The position numbers were made by a program, and so were the translations under genes. A stretch of DNA of 64,000 nt, from the NCBI RefSeq assembly GCF_024585265.1, contig NZ_CP036533.1, positions 744,001-808,000 of the forward strand, read 5' to 3'. Under the pieces are notes generated by a model, which saw only the letters and a program-made list of their open reading frames with translations, did no database searches and was not told the DNA's origin. This DNA comes from Bradyrhizobium sp. WBAH42. GTDB lineage: Bacteria > Pseudomonadota > Alphaproteobacteria > Rhizobiales > Xanthobacteraceae. This document shows, piece by piece, positions 8,568 to 17,075 of the stretch. Positions within the stretch are counted from its first letter, which is position 1; every line of letters begins with the position of its first letter.

Positions 8568-11366
8568 TTACGCCGCCGCCCGGCTCAGCTCGGAGGCGCC
8601 GGCGGCGCCCGCGGTCTGCTCCTTCAGCGCCGCGATCAGACCGGGACGGTCGAACTTGGCGACATAATCGTGGAAGCCGGCCTGCCGGCCGCGCTCGATC
8701 GCCGCCGGCGACACCAGCGCCGAGAGGCCGATGATCGGCGTCGCGGCGAGGTTGTTGTCGGAGCGGACGACTTCCGCGAACTCGAACCCGTTCATGTCGG
8801 GCATCTCGATGTCGGTCAGGATCACGTCGAAACTCTGGGCGCGCAGGGCAGCCAAGCCTTCCTGCGCGGTCGGCGCGGTGCGGACGCGGTAGCCGGCGGC
8901 CTTCAGCACCGGCGCCAGCATGTTGCGGAAGAACGCCGAGTCGTCGACCAGCAGCACCGACTGCGAATGCAGCGACGGCTTCATCTCCTTGCGGGTGAAC
9001 CAGTCGGCGAACGCCATCGGCAGGAAGTGGCCGACGTCGATCACCTCGGTGGCCTGGCCCTTGATCACGGCCGAGCCGAGAATGCCGGAGGAGGAGCCGC
9101 CGACCTCGATGTTGAGGCGTTCCTCGACGATGTCGATGATCTCGTCGACGACGAGGCCCATGGAGCGGCCGTCGTCGGCGAACACCAGGATCGGCTGGGC
9201 GCCCTGGCTGGCAATGGTGACGCCGTCCATGGCGACCAGCGGCATCAGCTGCTCGCGGTACTGCACCATGTAGCGGCCGTTACTGAACTCGATCTTGTCG
9301 GCGGGCAGCTCTTCCAGGCGCGTGACGAGGCCAAGCGGGACCGCCTTGGGCTGCGACGAGCCGGCGCGGAACACCAAGAGCGAGGTGGTCTGCTCGCCGG
9401 AGCCGATGTGATGCGCCCCGTTCTCGTCGCCCATGTCATGGGCCGAGGAGCCGGCGGCGCCGAGCGCTTTGGCAATGCCGTTGGGATCGATGATCATGAT
9501 CACCGCGCCATCGCCCAGAATGGTGTTGCCGGAGAACATGTCGATGTGACGCAGCTTGGTCGACATCGGCTTGACCACGATCTCTTCGGTGTGGAACACG
9601 CCGTCGACGACGATGCCAAAGGTCTGGCTGCCGACCTGGGTGACCACGATGAAGCCGTTCTCGGGATCGCTGGCGGCGCCGTCGTCGATCTTCAGCAGCT
9701 TCTTGAGGTGGATCAGCGGCAAGAGCTTGTTGCGCAACCTGAGGACCGCGGTGTCCTTGATGCGCTCGATGCGGTGCTCGGAGTTGGCGCGGGCCCGCAC
9801 CAGCTCGACCACCGAGAGCTGCGGAATCGCAAAGCGGTCGCCGGCGGCTTCGACGATCAGCGCCGAGACGATGGCGAGCGTCAGCGGGATCTTGATGGTG
9901 ACGGAGGAGCCTTCACCCGCGACCGACTTGATGTCGATGGTGCCGCCGATCTGGTCGATATTGGTGCGGACCACGTCCATGCCGACGCCGCGGCCCGAGA
10001 CCGAGGTGATGGCGGCCGCCGTCGAGAAGCCCGGCGCGAAGATGAACTTGTGGATCTGGGCTTCGCTCATCTTCTCCAGCTCGGCCTCGGAGACGAGACC
10101 TGAGGAAAGCGCCTTGGCCTTGATCTTCTCGGTGTTGAGGCCGCGGCCGTTGTCGGCGATGCAGATGATGATGTGGCCGCCCTCGTGATAGGCGGAGAGG
10201 CGGATGGTGCCCTGCTCGCCCTTGCCGCTGGCGAGGCGCTCGGCGGGGGTCTCGAGGCCATGATCGGCGGAGTTGCGCACCATGTGGGTGAGCGGGTCCT
10301 TGATCAAATCGAGCACCTGGCGGTCGAGCTCGGTGTCGGCGCCGTGCATCTCGAGCTCGATCTGCTTGCCGAGTTCGGATGAGAGGTCGCGGACGATGCG
10401 GGGCAGCTTCTGCCAGGCATTGCCGATCGGCTGCATGCGCGTCTTCATGACGCCCTCCTGCAGCTCGGCGGTGACGTTGGAGAGGCGCTGCAAGGGCACC
10501 TTGAACTCGGTGTCCTCGTTGCGGCGGGAGATCTCCAAAAGCTGGTTGCGGGTCAGGACCAGCTCGGAGACCATGGTCATCAGGTGCTCCAGCGTATCCA
10601 CGTTGACGCGGATCGACTGGTTGGCGATGCGGTCGCCCTCGCCCGCCATCTCGTCGGCCATCGACTTCTTCGCGGCCTTCTCCTTGGGCGCCTTTGCGGC
10701 TTCCTTGGCAACGGCGGCTTCGGCAGCCGGCGCAGGTGCAGCCTTGACCTCAGTCTTGGCCACGGGCGCGGCGACCGGCGCTTCGATCGCGGTCTCGCGG
10801 AAGGCGCGCTCGAGCTCGTCGAGCGAGACCTCGCCCGGACGCAGCGGACGCTCCAGGGTCTGCTCGACCAGCGAGCCCGTGGTCATCTCCTTGGCAGGCG
10901 CCGCGGCCGGGGCGTCGGGCGCCAGCGGCGGCGCATCGGCAACGGGGGTGCCGGCCGGCATCGGCTGCGCCGAGCCTGACATGGCGGCCATGCCCTGCTC
11001 GACCATGGCCTCCAGCTTGTCGATGAGATCGCGGTCGTTCCCTTCAGGCTCGGCCTCGGTTGCCTCCAGGCCAGCCAAAATCTCCTTGATGCGGTCGATC
11101 GACGACAGGATCACCGTCACCGCCTCGGCGGTGACAGGCATGCCGTCACGGAATTTGCCCATCAGGGTCTCGCCGGCATGCGCCAGCGCTTCCAGCCGCG
11201 GCAGGCCCAGGAAGCCGCAGGTGCCCTTGATGGTGTGGACCAGGCGGAAGATGTTATCCAGGATCTTGGCGTTGTTCGGCTCCTGCTCGAACTTCACCAG
11301 CTGATTGTCCACGGTGTCCAGGCTCTCGCTGGTCTCCGTCAGAAACTCCCGCAACAGATCATCCAT
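8568..11366 (-). CDS. cheA: Chemotaxis hybrid histidine kinase CheA with C-terminal receiver
   Basis: A 932-residue CheA-CheY fusion. The Hpt domain has the phospho-acceptor His44 in RLVHTIKGTCGFLG. An Ala/Pro-rich linker spans about 135-235. The dimerisation and ATPase domains follow (LTHMVRNSADHGLE, SGRGVGMDVV). There are two CheW-like modules, one beginning near IVSALIVEAAGDRFAIPQ and one near TTSLLVFRAGS. The receiver starts near 803, with acceptor Asp near 852 in VILTDIEMPDMNG; its usual Lys-Pro reads KFDRP. The gene heads a minus-strand operon with cheW, cheY, cheR and a PilZ-like gene. Its first 125 coding bases are repeated upstream by a 127-bp duplication. With one copy removed, AAGG precedes the ATG. 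Confidence 0.93.
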   Translation of the reverse strand: MDDLLREFLTETSESLDTVDNQLVKFEQEPNNAKILDNIFRLVHTIKGTCGFLGLPRLEALAHAGETLMGKFRDGMPVTAEAVTVILSSIDRIKEILAGLEATEAEPEGNDRDLIDKLEAMVEQGMAAMSGSAQPMPAGTPVADAPPLAPDAPAAAPAKEMTTGSLVEQTLERPLRPGEVSLDELERAFRETAIEAPVAAPVAKTEVKAAPAPAAEAAVAKEAAKAPKEKAAKKSMADEMAGEGDRIANQSIRVNVDTLEHLMTMVSELVLTRNQLLEISRRNEDTEFKVPLQRLSNVTAELQEGVMKTRMQPIGNAWQKLPRIVRDLSSELGKQIELEMHGADTELDRQVLDLIKDPLTHMVRNSADHGLETPAERLASGKGEQGTIRLSAYHEGGHIIICIADNGRGLNTEKIKAKALSSGLVSEAELEKMSEAQIHKFIFAPGFSTAAAITSVSGRGVGMDVVRTNIDQIGGTIDIKSVAGEGSSVTIKIPLTLAIVSALIVEAAGDRFAIPQLSVVELVRARANSEHRIERIKDTAVLRLRNKLLPLIHLKKLLKIDDGAASDPENGFIVVTQVGSQTFGIVVDGVFHTEEIVVKPMSTKLRHIDMFSGNTILGDGAVIMIIDPNGIAKALGAAGSSAHDMGDENGAHHIGSGEQTTSLLVFRAGSSQPKAVPLGLVTRLEELPADKIEFSNGRYMVQYREQLMPLVAMDGVTIASQGAQPILVFADDGRSMGLVVDEIIDIVEERLNIEVGGSSSGILGSAVIKGQATEVIDVGHFLPMAFADWFTRKEMKPSLHSQSVLLVDDSAFFRNMLAPVLKAAGYRVRTAPTAQEGLAALRAQSFDVILTDIEMPDMNGFEFAEVVRSDNNLAATPIIGLSALVSPAAIERGRQAGFHDYVAKFDRPGLIAALKEQTAGAAGASELSRAAA

Positions 11367-11368
11367 GA
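11242..11368. repeat. 127-bp perfect tandem duplication, copy 1 (cheA 5' end)
   Basis: Contains the first 125 bases of cheA. Identical to 11369-11495 and directly adjacent. Confidence 0.95.
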
Positions 11369-11495
11369 AGGCGGAAGATGTTATCCAGGATCTTGGCGTT
11401 GTTCGGCTCCTGCTCGAACTTCACCAGCTGATTGTCCACGGTGTCCAGGCTCTCGCTGGTCTCCGTCAGAAACTCCCGCAACAGATCATCCATGA
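11369..11495. repeat. 127-bp perfect tandem duplication, copy 2 (upstream of cheA)
   Basis: Second copy of 11242-11368. It carries a duplicate cheA start codon at 11493 that reads about 41 CheA residues before losing frame at the junction. The natural leader of cheA (GTAAGGCGTAGCTC on the minus strand) abuts this copy, not the one joined to the full gene. Confidence 0.95.
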
Positions 11496-11930
11496 GCTAC
11501 GCCTTACTGACCTGGGCCGCAAACGCGACGTCCGAGCCACCCTCGGCACGGACGGAAGCCCCTATCCTGGATCGTTAGACATCCCCTTTCACAGTCCCGT
11601 TAATTTCATCCTCCGTGCTACTACGGATATTGAAGAGAAGTTTGCGGTTCTGCTGCATGCTGCAGCGCTTTTCGGCAAAACCGCCTCCGCGTCGCAACGG
11701 CGGGAGCCGCGCGGTCAACAAGCCGATAATTGCGCGACGAGGCGCGTGGGAAAGTCCTGCTCGCAAAGAACGATAGGGCCGGCCCGCAGGCGGTTGGCGC
11801 GGGCCGCCCGCAATCGGCGGGGCTCTCGCCGCGCGCGCTCTTGAACGTTTCCTGGGCGCTGCCGCGATTTGCGCGATCCGCGCTCGAGGTAAACGAACGG
11901 TTACCCTGCGGCCGAGCGGCTCGTGCGGCG
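11496..11930. other. Intergenic region upstream of the chemotaxis operon
   Basis: No gene is supported; the open frames here are Arg/Pro/Ala-rich shadows. The part nearest 11496 is presumably the cheA promoter and leader, read on the minus strand. I could not identify a convincing -35/-10 pair. Confidence 0.4.
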
Positions 11931-12413
11931 CTAACCGAGCTGCACCGCCGTGGCAACGTCGGAGCGGGGGCGATGCTCTGCCAGGCAATCGTTGATGGCG
12001 GCGAGCAGCGCGTCCGGCGTGAACGGCTTACGCAGACAACGCGCGGCGCCGAGCTCCAGCGCCATCCGCAGGAAGTCGGGCGCGGGCGAGTTCAGATTTG
12101 CGAAAGCGTGGCCGGACATCGCAATCAGCGGAATCACCGGCGCCTGCTCGTGGAAAATCCGGATCGATTCGAACCCGCGCATGTGCGGCATGAAGATGTC
12201 GATGATCATCAGATCGAATTGCTTGTCCTCGAGGGCACGCAGTCCGGCTTCACCGCCCTCGGCGATCGTCACCCGAAAATTGTTGCGCTGGAGGTAGACC
12301 TCGATGGCCATGCACACCATCGGGTCATCGTCGACGACGAGAATATGGCGCAGATCGTCTCGCCCCAATTGAGCTTCCCGTTTCGGCGATTCAACGATTG
12401 AACCGTGGGGCAC
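11931..12413 (-). CDS. Single-domain response regulator
   Basis: A 160-residue receiver with GTG start preceded by AGGAGAAAGG. HILVVDDDPMVCMAIEVYL holds the acidic pocket, LMIIDIFMPHMRG the acceptor Asp, LIAMSGHAF the Ser position and LRKPFTPD the Lys. Like the receiver at 302-721 it has PDFL-MA--LGA between the Ser and Lys positions, marking a shared subfamily. The N-terminal 22 residues are an extension with no known fold. It lies upstream of and in the same direction as cheA but 435 bases away. Confidence 0.85.
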   Translation of the reverse strand: MPHGSIVESPKREAQLGRDDLRHILVVDDDPMVCMAIEVYLQRNNFRVTIAEGGEAGLRALEDKQFDLMIIDIFMPHMRGFESIRIFHEQAPVIPLIAMSGHAFANLNSPAPDFLRMALELGAARCLRKPFTPDALLAAINDCLAEHRPRSDVATAVQLG

Positions 12414-12747
12414 GCCTTTCTCCTTTGGTTTCGATGAGGGATGGAACGAACGTCGTTTGCGGAAGCGGACGAGGCGACGCGAACCGGCCCGATGGCCAGC
12501 GCGGATGCAATGCCTTCCAGCTCCTGAGGCCCCCTTGCCGCCAATTCCCGCGTACGCGTTGCAGGACGGCCGCCTCGCCAGCGAATCAGTGTGCGCTTCT
12601 TAACTCCGCCGCAAATGAGACAGCCTGTCTGCCCTCTAACGGGTATATGGACGTCACCACAACCTTCAGGTTAGTATTTGCGCGCTGTGCACCTGAGTGA
12701 CGAAGCCGCCCCGCCCGCCGACCATCGAACCCGCCGGATTGACCTGC

Positions 12748-13299
12748 ATGACCGTGAGCGGGCCCCCGCCCAATCAGCTGCTGCAACTGCTCGACGCGGC
12801 AGATTTCGATTTGCTGCGTCCGTATCTCGCGACGGTCGAAATGGTCAGTAAATCTGTCGTGGGCGAGGTCGGCATTGCGCCGGGACACGTCTACTTCCCG
12901 CATGGTGGATCCGTTTCGATCAGGGTGAGCCTGTCCGAAGGACAGACGATCGAAATTGCGATGCTGGGCCGCGACGGCGTCGTGGGGACCGGTGCGGCAC
13001 TTGCCGACGGGATCTCGCCGATGGAGGTGGTTGTGCTGTTCCCAGGCCTTGGTGGCGTGACGGGAGCACGATGCGAGCCCTGTATGCCGACGTGCACGCA
13101 GCGTCGACGCATCGCCAGGGCCGGACAACTTGTCTCAATTGCCAATATATCCCGACGCGAAGATGATGGAACTTACCCGCACACGACGTCATCCGCGCGC
13201 TGCGAATTCGAAGGCGCATGGGAACGGGGAGGCAGCCTTGGAAACGATGATGCGTCCATCCAACGGTTTCCTGTCCGCATTGTCGGCGGACGATTATGA
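12748..13299 (+). pseudogene. Broken Crp/Fnr-type regulator, cyclic-nucleotide-domain fragment
   Basis: The first 110 or so residues match the cNMP-binding half of the full-length regulator next door: LLQLLDAADFDLLRPYL, HVYFPHGGSVSIRV, and IEIAMLGRDGVVGTGAAL parallel FLSALSADDYELIRPHL, RAYFPHRGVISLVV and VQVAMIGRDSLLGTLAI. After VVLFPGLGGVTGAR the frame runs into Cys/Arg-rich nonsense, and a CLNCQYIP stretch appears in another frame. No HTH domain remains. It overlaps the downstream gene. It is most likely a decayed tandem paralogue, though expression of a short protein cannot be excluded. Confidence 0.6.
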
Positions 13300-13945
13300 A
13301 TTGATCCGCCCGCACCTGCGAACGGCGGATCTGCCCCACGAGGCGGTGCTGGTCGAGACCGGCGAGACGCTCAGGCGCGCCTATTTTCCTCACCGCGGCG
13401 TCATCTCGCTGGTCGTGGAACTGGCCAAGGGCGAGCATGTGCAAGTCGCCATGATCGGCCGCGACAGCCTGCTCGGGACGCTCGCCATCGTGGGCGATGC
13501 GTGTGCGTTGAACACGGCGATCGTGCTGGTGCCCGGCGTCGCCTCGGTGGTGGATCTGGACCGCCTGCGCATGGCCGCCGACCAGAGCAGCACCCTGCGC
13601 GCACAGCTCTCGCGCCACGGGCTGGCGGTCTACGCCCAGGTGCAGCAGACCGCGGGCTGCAACGCCGCCCATCCGGTGGAGTCGCGGCTGTCGCGCTGCC
13701 TGCTGCACACTCATGATCTGTCGGGCGAGTCGCGTCTGCTGCTGACCCAGGAGACCATGGCCCAGATGATCGGAGCCCGGCGCAACAGCGTGTCGCTGGT
13801 CGCCAACTCGCTGCAGCAGGCCAATTTCATCCACTACAGCCGCGGGCACATCCAGATCACCAACCTCGACGGGCTGCGCCAGACGGCGTGCGAATGCTAC
13901 GCCGCCGTGAAGGGCCAGTACGACCGGCTGCTCGGCCCGCACTGA
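13238..13945 (+). CDS. Crp/Fnr family transcriptional regulator
   Basis: The N-terminal cNMP-binding-type beta barrel (YFPHRGVISLVVEL, VAMIGRDSLLG) is followed by the dimerisation helix and a winged HTH of Crp type. The recognition region is LTQETMAQMIGARRNSVSLVA and the wing contains FIHYSRGHIQITNLDGL. The four-cysteine cluster of Fnr is absent, so this is not an oxygen sensor of FNR type. The TTG start at 13238 has GGGGAGG five bases upstream; ATG at 13247 and an upstream extension to 13130 are alternatives. It is preceded by a broken paralogue. Inverted repeats just after the stop may end transcription. Confidence 0.85.
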   Translation: METMMRPSNGFLSALSADDYELIRPHLRTADLPHEAVLVETGETLRRAYFPHRGVISLVVELAKGEHVQVAMIGRDSLLGTLAIVGDACALNTAIVLVPGVASVVDLDRLRMAADQSSTLRAQLSRHGLAVYAQVQQTAGCNAAHPVESRLSRCLLHTHDLSGESRLLLTQETMAQMIGARRNSVSLVANSLQQANFIHYSRGHIQITNLDGLRQTACECYAAVKGQYDRLLGPH

Positions 13946-14099
13946 GCGCCGCCCGCTTGGTAAACCGGGCGCTAATGCCGGCCTGCAAACACCGGCCATC
14001 CCGCTACCGGAACTGAAATTCGAATGCCGTAGATACGCGACATGCCTCGCGCGGCGACGTGCCGCGCGACAACGAACCGTGATCAAGGCAGGCAAGGCC

Positions 14100-14474
14100 A
14101 TGTTTGACGTCACCGTCGCGCCTGCGATGGCGCTCGATGCCGAACCCGCGCGCGAGCCGCGGGCGTACGAAGCGCTGGTGCGCGAGATCGGCGAGGACGG
14201 TGCCACTGAAGTGCGCGACGTGTTCTGGAGCGAGACCTGCGCACGCCTGCAATTGTTCCGCACGCTCTCGCCTGCGCAGCACCACGCCAAGATCGCGCGC
14301 GAAGCGCATTCGTTGAAGAGCGCGGCCGGAACGTTCGGCTATCTCAGGCTCGCAGCGCTGGCACTGCGGCTGGAGAAAACCGCGGAAAGCCTCGGCGAGG
14401 CCGAATTCCACGCGATGCTGGACCTGATGGATGCGGCCTACGCCGCCGCGCATGCACAGGAGCCGCAAGGCTAG
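14100..14474 (+). CDS. Hpt domain phosphotransfer protein
   Basis: A 124-residue histidine phosphotransfer protein. The signature AREAHSLKSAAGTFGYLRLA contains the acceptor His, followed by LEKTAE. Hpt proteins pass phosphoryl groups between receivers in multistep relays, which fits the hybrid kinases of this region (699-4307 and 8568-11366). Start at ATG 14100; a GTG at 14079 is an alternative. It stands alone between the Crp-type gene and a small unknown gene. Confidence 0.85.
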   Translation: MFDVTVAPAMALDAEPAREPRAYEALVREIGEDGATEVRDVFWSETCARLQLFRTLSPAQHHAKIAREAHSLKSAAGTFGYLRLAALALRLEKTAESLGEAEFHAMLDLMDAAYAAAHAQEPQG

Positions 14475-14627
14475 TTCGCTTTTTGGCGCGCCCTCGTCGC
14501 GCTACTTCGCGTAAAAGCGCTCCCGAACTACCGGCGCGTGTATTCCCGCCGTACTTCTACGGTTTGCGATTTTCACAGATGGCTAATCATAGCTGGCGAT
14601 AGTCCCGGAAAACCAGGAGGGTTTTCC

Positions 14628-14876
14628 ATGTTCACCTACGAGACCGCCGACCAGAAGGAGGTTCGTCGCTTCCGCATCGCACAGTTCAACGGCCGGATGG
14701 CGACGGTCAGGGCCGGCGAGTCGACCGTGACCGGTTTCGTGCGCTCGGTGCTGGAGCAGGAATCGAGCATGCCTCCCCGCTGGACCATCACGATCATTCC
14801 GAGCGCGCCGAAGGAAGAGATCAAACCGCTGCGTCCCGCCCCGCGCGCACGTCCGTTCGCCGAAGACTATTTCTGA
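14628..14876 (+). CDS. Small protein of unknown function
   Basis: An 82-residue protein beginning MFTYETADQKEVRRFRIAQF. The start is well supported by an AGGAGGG site seven bases upstream. The sequence suggests a small beta-rich fold (GRMATVRAGESTVTGFVRSVLE, RWTITIIPS) and a Pro/Arg-rich tail ending FAEDYF. No family was recognised and no function is proposed. The strong ribosome binding site suggests it is truly translated. Confidence 0.65.
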   Translation: MFTYETADQKEVRRFRIAQFNGRMATVRAGESTVTGFVRSVLEQESSMPPRWTITIIPSAPKEEIKPLRPAPRARPFAEDYF

Positions 14877-14953
14877 GCGCGGATTTCCAAACTATCGAGA
14901 TGGATCTTCGGCATCTCGTCCGCGCCGCCCGAGGGCGGCGCAACCAGCCCGGA

Positions 14954-15574
14954 TCAGTCGATCGCATGCAAGAGCGCCGCACGGACGAGGTCCGCGGTGT
15001 TGCGCGCACCGAGCTTGCGCATCGCCTCGGCGCGATGACTCTCGAAGGTGCGCGGACTGATCTGCATGCGCAGCGCGCCCTGCTTGTTCGAGTAGCCTTC
15101 GCTGATCAGCCTCAGCACCTCGCGCTCGCGCTTGGTCAGCCGCTTCTGGCCGGACGGGCCGAGAAGATCGGCGCTCGGTGCGCGCGGCGGCTGCAGCACG
15201 CGGGCGGCCCTCGATTCTGCCTCCTCGGTGCTGGACGGGGCCGACAAGCCGCCCTTGTGAGCGCCGGCGAGCTGCTTGACCAGGCCGCAAACGCGCTCGG
15301 TCTGTGCCAGCGCGTTCTCCACCACCCGCTGCAGATAGGCACGATCGCCCATGGCGGGGACGAGCTGATCGCTGTGATGCTTGATCTCGCCCATGTAGAG
15401 CAGCAGCGCGGTCAGGGGGCCGTTGAGCTCGCGAGCGATCGCAGCCGCCATTTCGTCGGCCGCCTGTGCACGAACGGCGCTCAGACGGACGAAATCGGGC
15501 TCTTCAGCTGAAGCAGCGCTTTCGTGCCATTCCGACGGCCGCGAATCGGTGGCCGTATCATTCTGTGACCCCAT
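14954..15574 (-). CDS. LuxR-type HTH regulator with a histidine-less DHp-like N-terminal region
   Basis: The C-terminal domain (about residues 143-206) is a GerE/LuxR HTH: LTKREREVLRLISEGYSNKQ and RKLGARNTADLVRA. The N-terminal part (about 35-105) looks like a FixL-type dimerisation/phospho-acceptor domain: AADEMAAAIARELNGPLTA, a helix turn, then LQRVVENALAQTERVCGLVK. The usual AHELNQPL box reads ARELNGPL, so the phospho-acceptor His is Arg. It cannot be autophosphorylated there, but could dimerise or bind a kinase or receiver. There is no receiver domain. The domain pairing is seen directly; its function is inference. Confidence 0.75.
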   Translation of the reverse strand: MGSQNDTATDSRPSEWHESAASAEEPDFVRLSAVRAQAADEMAAAIARELNGPLTALLLYMGEIKHHSDQLVPAMGDRAYLQRVVENALAQTERVCGLVKQLAGAHKGGLSAPSSTEEAESRAARVLQPPRAPSADLLGPSGQKRLTKREREVLRLISEGYSNKQGALRMQISPRTFESHRAEAMRKLGARNTADLVRAALLHAID

Positions 15575-15911
15575 GTCACTCGTTTACCGGAACCGGGGCG
15601 GGTCTGTGGTTAACTTTCTGCTCCGTAAGACTACGGTGATTTGGGCCCTTTTACGCTAAAATGACGGCTTCGGCACAATTTGTGCTTGCGCGACGTCGCA
15701 CGCGACCATGTAGCGGTTGAGTTTTCTGCCCAGATCCTGGTCTCGGACGAGGAAAAGCTCCTCGTGCGGCCGCCTTGCTCCGACATGCGCCCCCCGGATT
15801 TTACGGATTAATTAACGGCGACTTGCTTCTCTAGGGAGGTTGAGAGCGCGCAAATGCCTCCACGCATTGGGCCCGCAAGCCCGCGGGCCACGCTGCGAAA
15901 GATTGCGTGCC
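15575..15911. other. Divergent intergenic region
   Basis: It lies between the minus-strand LuxR-type gene and a plus-strand unknown gene and presumably contains both promoters. No gene or repeat was recognised. GGGAGG at 15834-15839 is directly followed by TTG, too close to be a normal start. Confidence 0.4.
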
Positions 15912-17075
15912 ATGGACGAGATCGATCGGCTGTCGGAATTTCTGCAGAGGCTGACGCCGCTGTCGCGCAGCTGTCTGCTCAGCGAGCTCGAGCGGCTCGA
16001 GCTGTGCGGCATCGACATGCCCGGTTCGGCCGACATCCAGGCGCGCTTGCGCGCCGAATTCCGCAAGGACGGATCGAGCCAGGCGCGCGCCACCAGCCCG
16101 TCGCGCTATTTCTTCGCACCGCTGGAGCTGCTGCTGATCGACGGCGCGCCCGAGCATGCCAACATGGGGCGGATCTCGCGCAACACCCTCACCCCGATGT
16201 GGGAGTGGATCTGCCGCGACCTGCTGCCGACCATGGCGCGCGACTACATCAAGGCGATCGGCGACCAGGTCGCCGCCAACAACCCCAAGGAAGTGCAGAA
16301 GATCGCCTCGACCTTCCAGACCAAGGTCGTCAAGGTCCTCGAGAGCACGCTCAATTCGCCCGAGAGCGCCGAATCTGCGCGCGCCAAGCTCGGGCAATAT
16401 ACGGCCTCGCGCACCGCTTTCGACGACGTCGTGAAGATGCTGCATGTGTTGCGCGCCGGCGATGCGCTACCGAAGTTCAACGCGAAGCTGCCCGAGAAGA
16501 TCGCGAAGTTCGACGATGGCCAAGTCGCCCAGATCACCGCGCAGCTCGACGCCTTCAAGAAGGCCCATCCCCAGGCGCTGCCCTTCGCGCTGGCGCTGGT
16601 GGCGCGACGACTGAAGACCTCATGGCAATTGGTGCGGCTTGCCACCAGGGCGGCTGCGAGCAAGGCCGCCGCGGACGCCGCCGCCACACCCTATGCCTGC
16701 GTCGTGCCGATGGTCCTCGACCGGCTCGACGACAAGCGCCTCGCACTTCGCGTCGCACTCCGGCACAACCGGGTGCTGATCGCCCGCGACCTGCTCGCCG
16801 AAATCTATGACACCGAATATGCGCTCAAGGTTCGCATCGACGGCATCGAGCATTGCGAATGGGGCGTCCGCCTCCAGCAATTGATGGACGCGATCGCGGC
16901 GCTGGTCTCCGCCGAGGTGAGCCGCTTCCCCTCCAATGTCGGCCACATTCTCGGCTCGCGGCGGCTGCGCAGCCACGACACGATCGGCGGCAAGCTGAGC
17001 TATCTGGCCTGGAAGGGACGCGACGCGATGCAGGACGGCGCGGCGGCGTTCCGCAAATTGATCGGGCAGACCTAG
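15912..17075 (+). CDS. Conserved-looking protein of unknown function (387 residues)
   Basis: A soluble, largely helical protein beginning MDEIDRLSEFLQRLTPLSR. No signal peptide, membrane helix or catalytic motif was recognised. Notable segments are SRYFFAPLELLLIDG near residue 65, a helical region rich in Lys/Ala in the middle, and ILGSRRLRSHDT near the C terminus. The length and even codon use argue for a real gene. The open frame extends 24 codons upstream to a TTG, but the ATG at 15912 is preferred. Neighbours on both sides are signalling genes; function unknown. Confidence 0.7.
   Translation: MDEIDRLSEFLQRLTPLSRSCLLSELERLELCGIDMPGSADIQARLRAEFRKDGSSQARATSPSRYFFAPLELLLIDGAPEHANMGRISRNTLTPMWEWICRDLLPTMARDYIKAIGDQVAANNPKEVQKIASTFQTKVVKVLESTLNSPESAESARAKLGQYTASRTAFDDVVKMLHVLRAGDALPKFNAKLPEKIAKFDDGQVAQITAQLDAFKKAHPQALPFALALVARRLKTSWQLVRLATRAAASKAAADAAATPYACVVPMVLDRLDDKRLALRVALRHNRVLIARDLLAEIYDTEYALKVRIDGIEHCEWGVRLQQLMDAIAALVSAEVSRFPSNVGHILGSRRLRSHDTIGGKLSYLAWKGRDAMQDGAAAFRKLIGQT

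Noticed and set aside
11305..11844. Frames reading through the cheA repeat on the plus strand
   Set aside because: They exist only because of the tandem duplication and are antisense to cheA.
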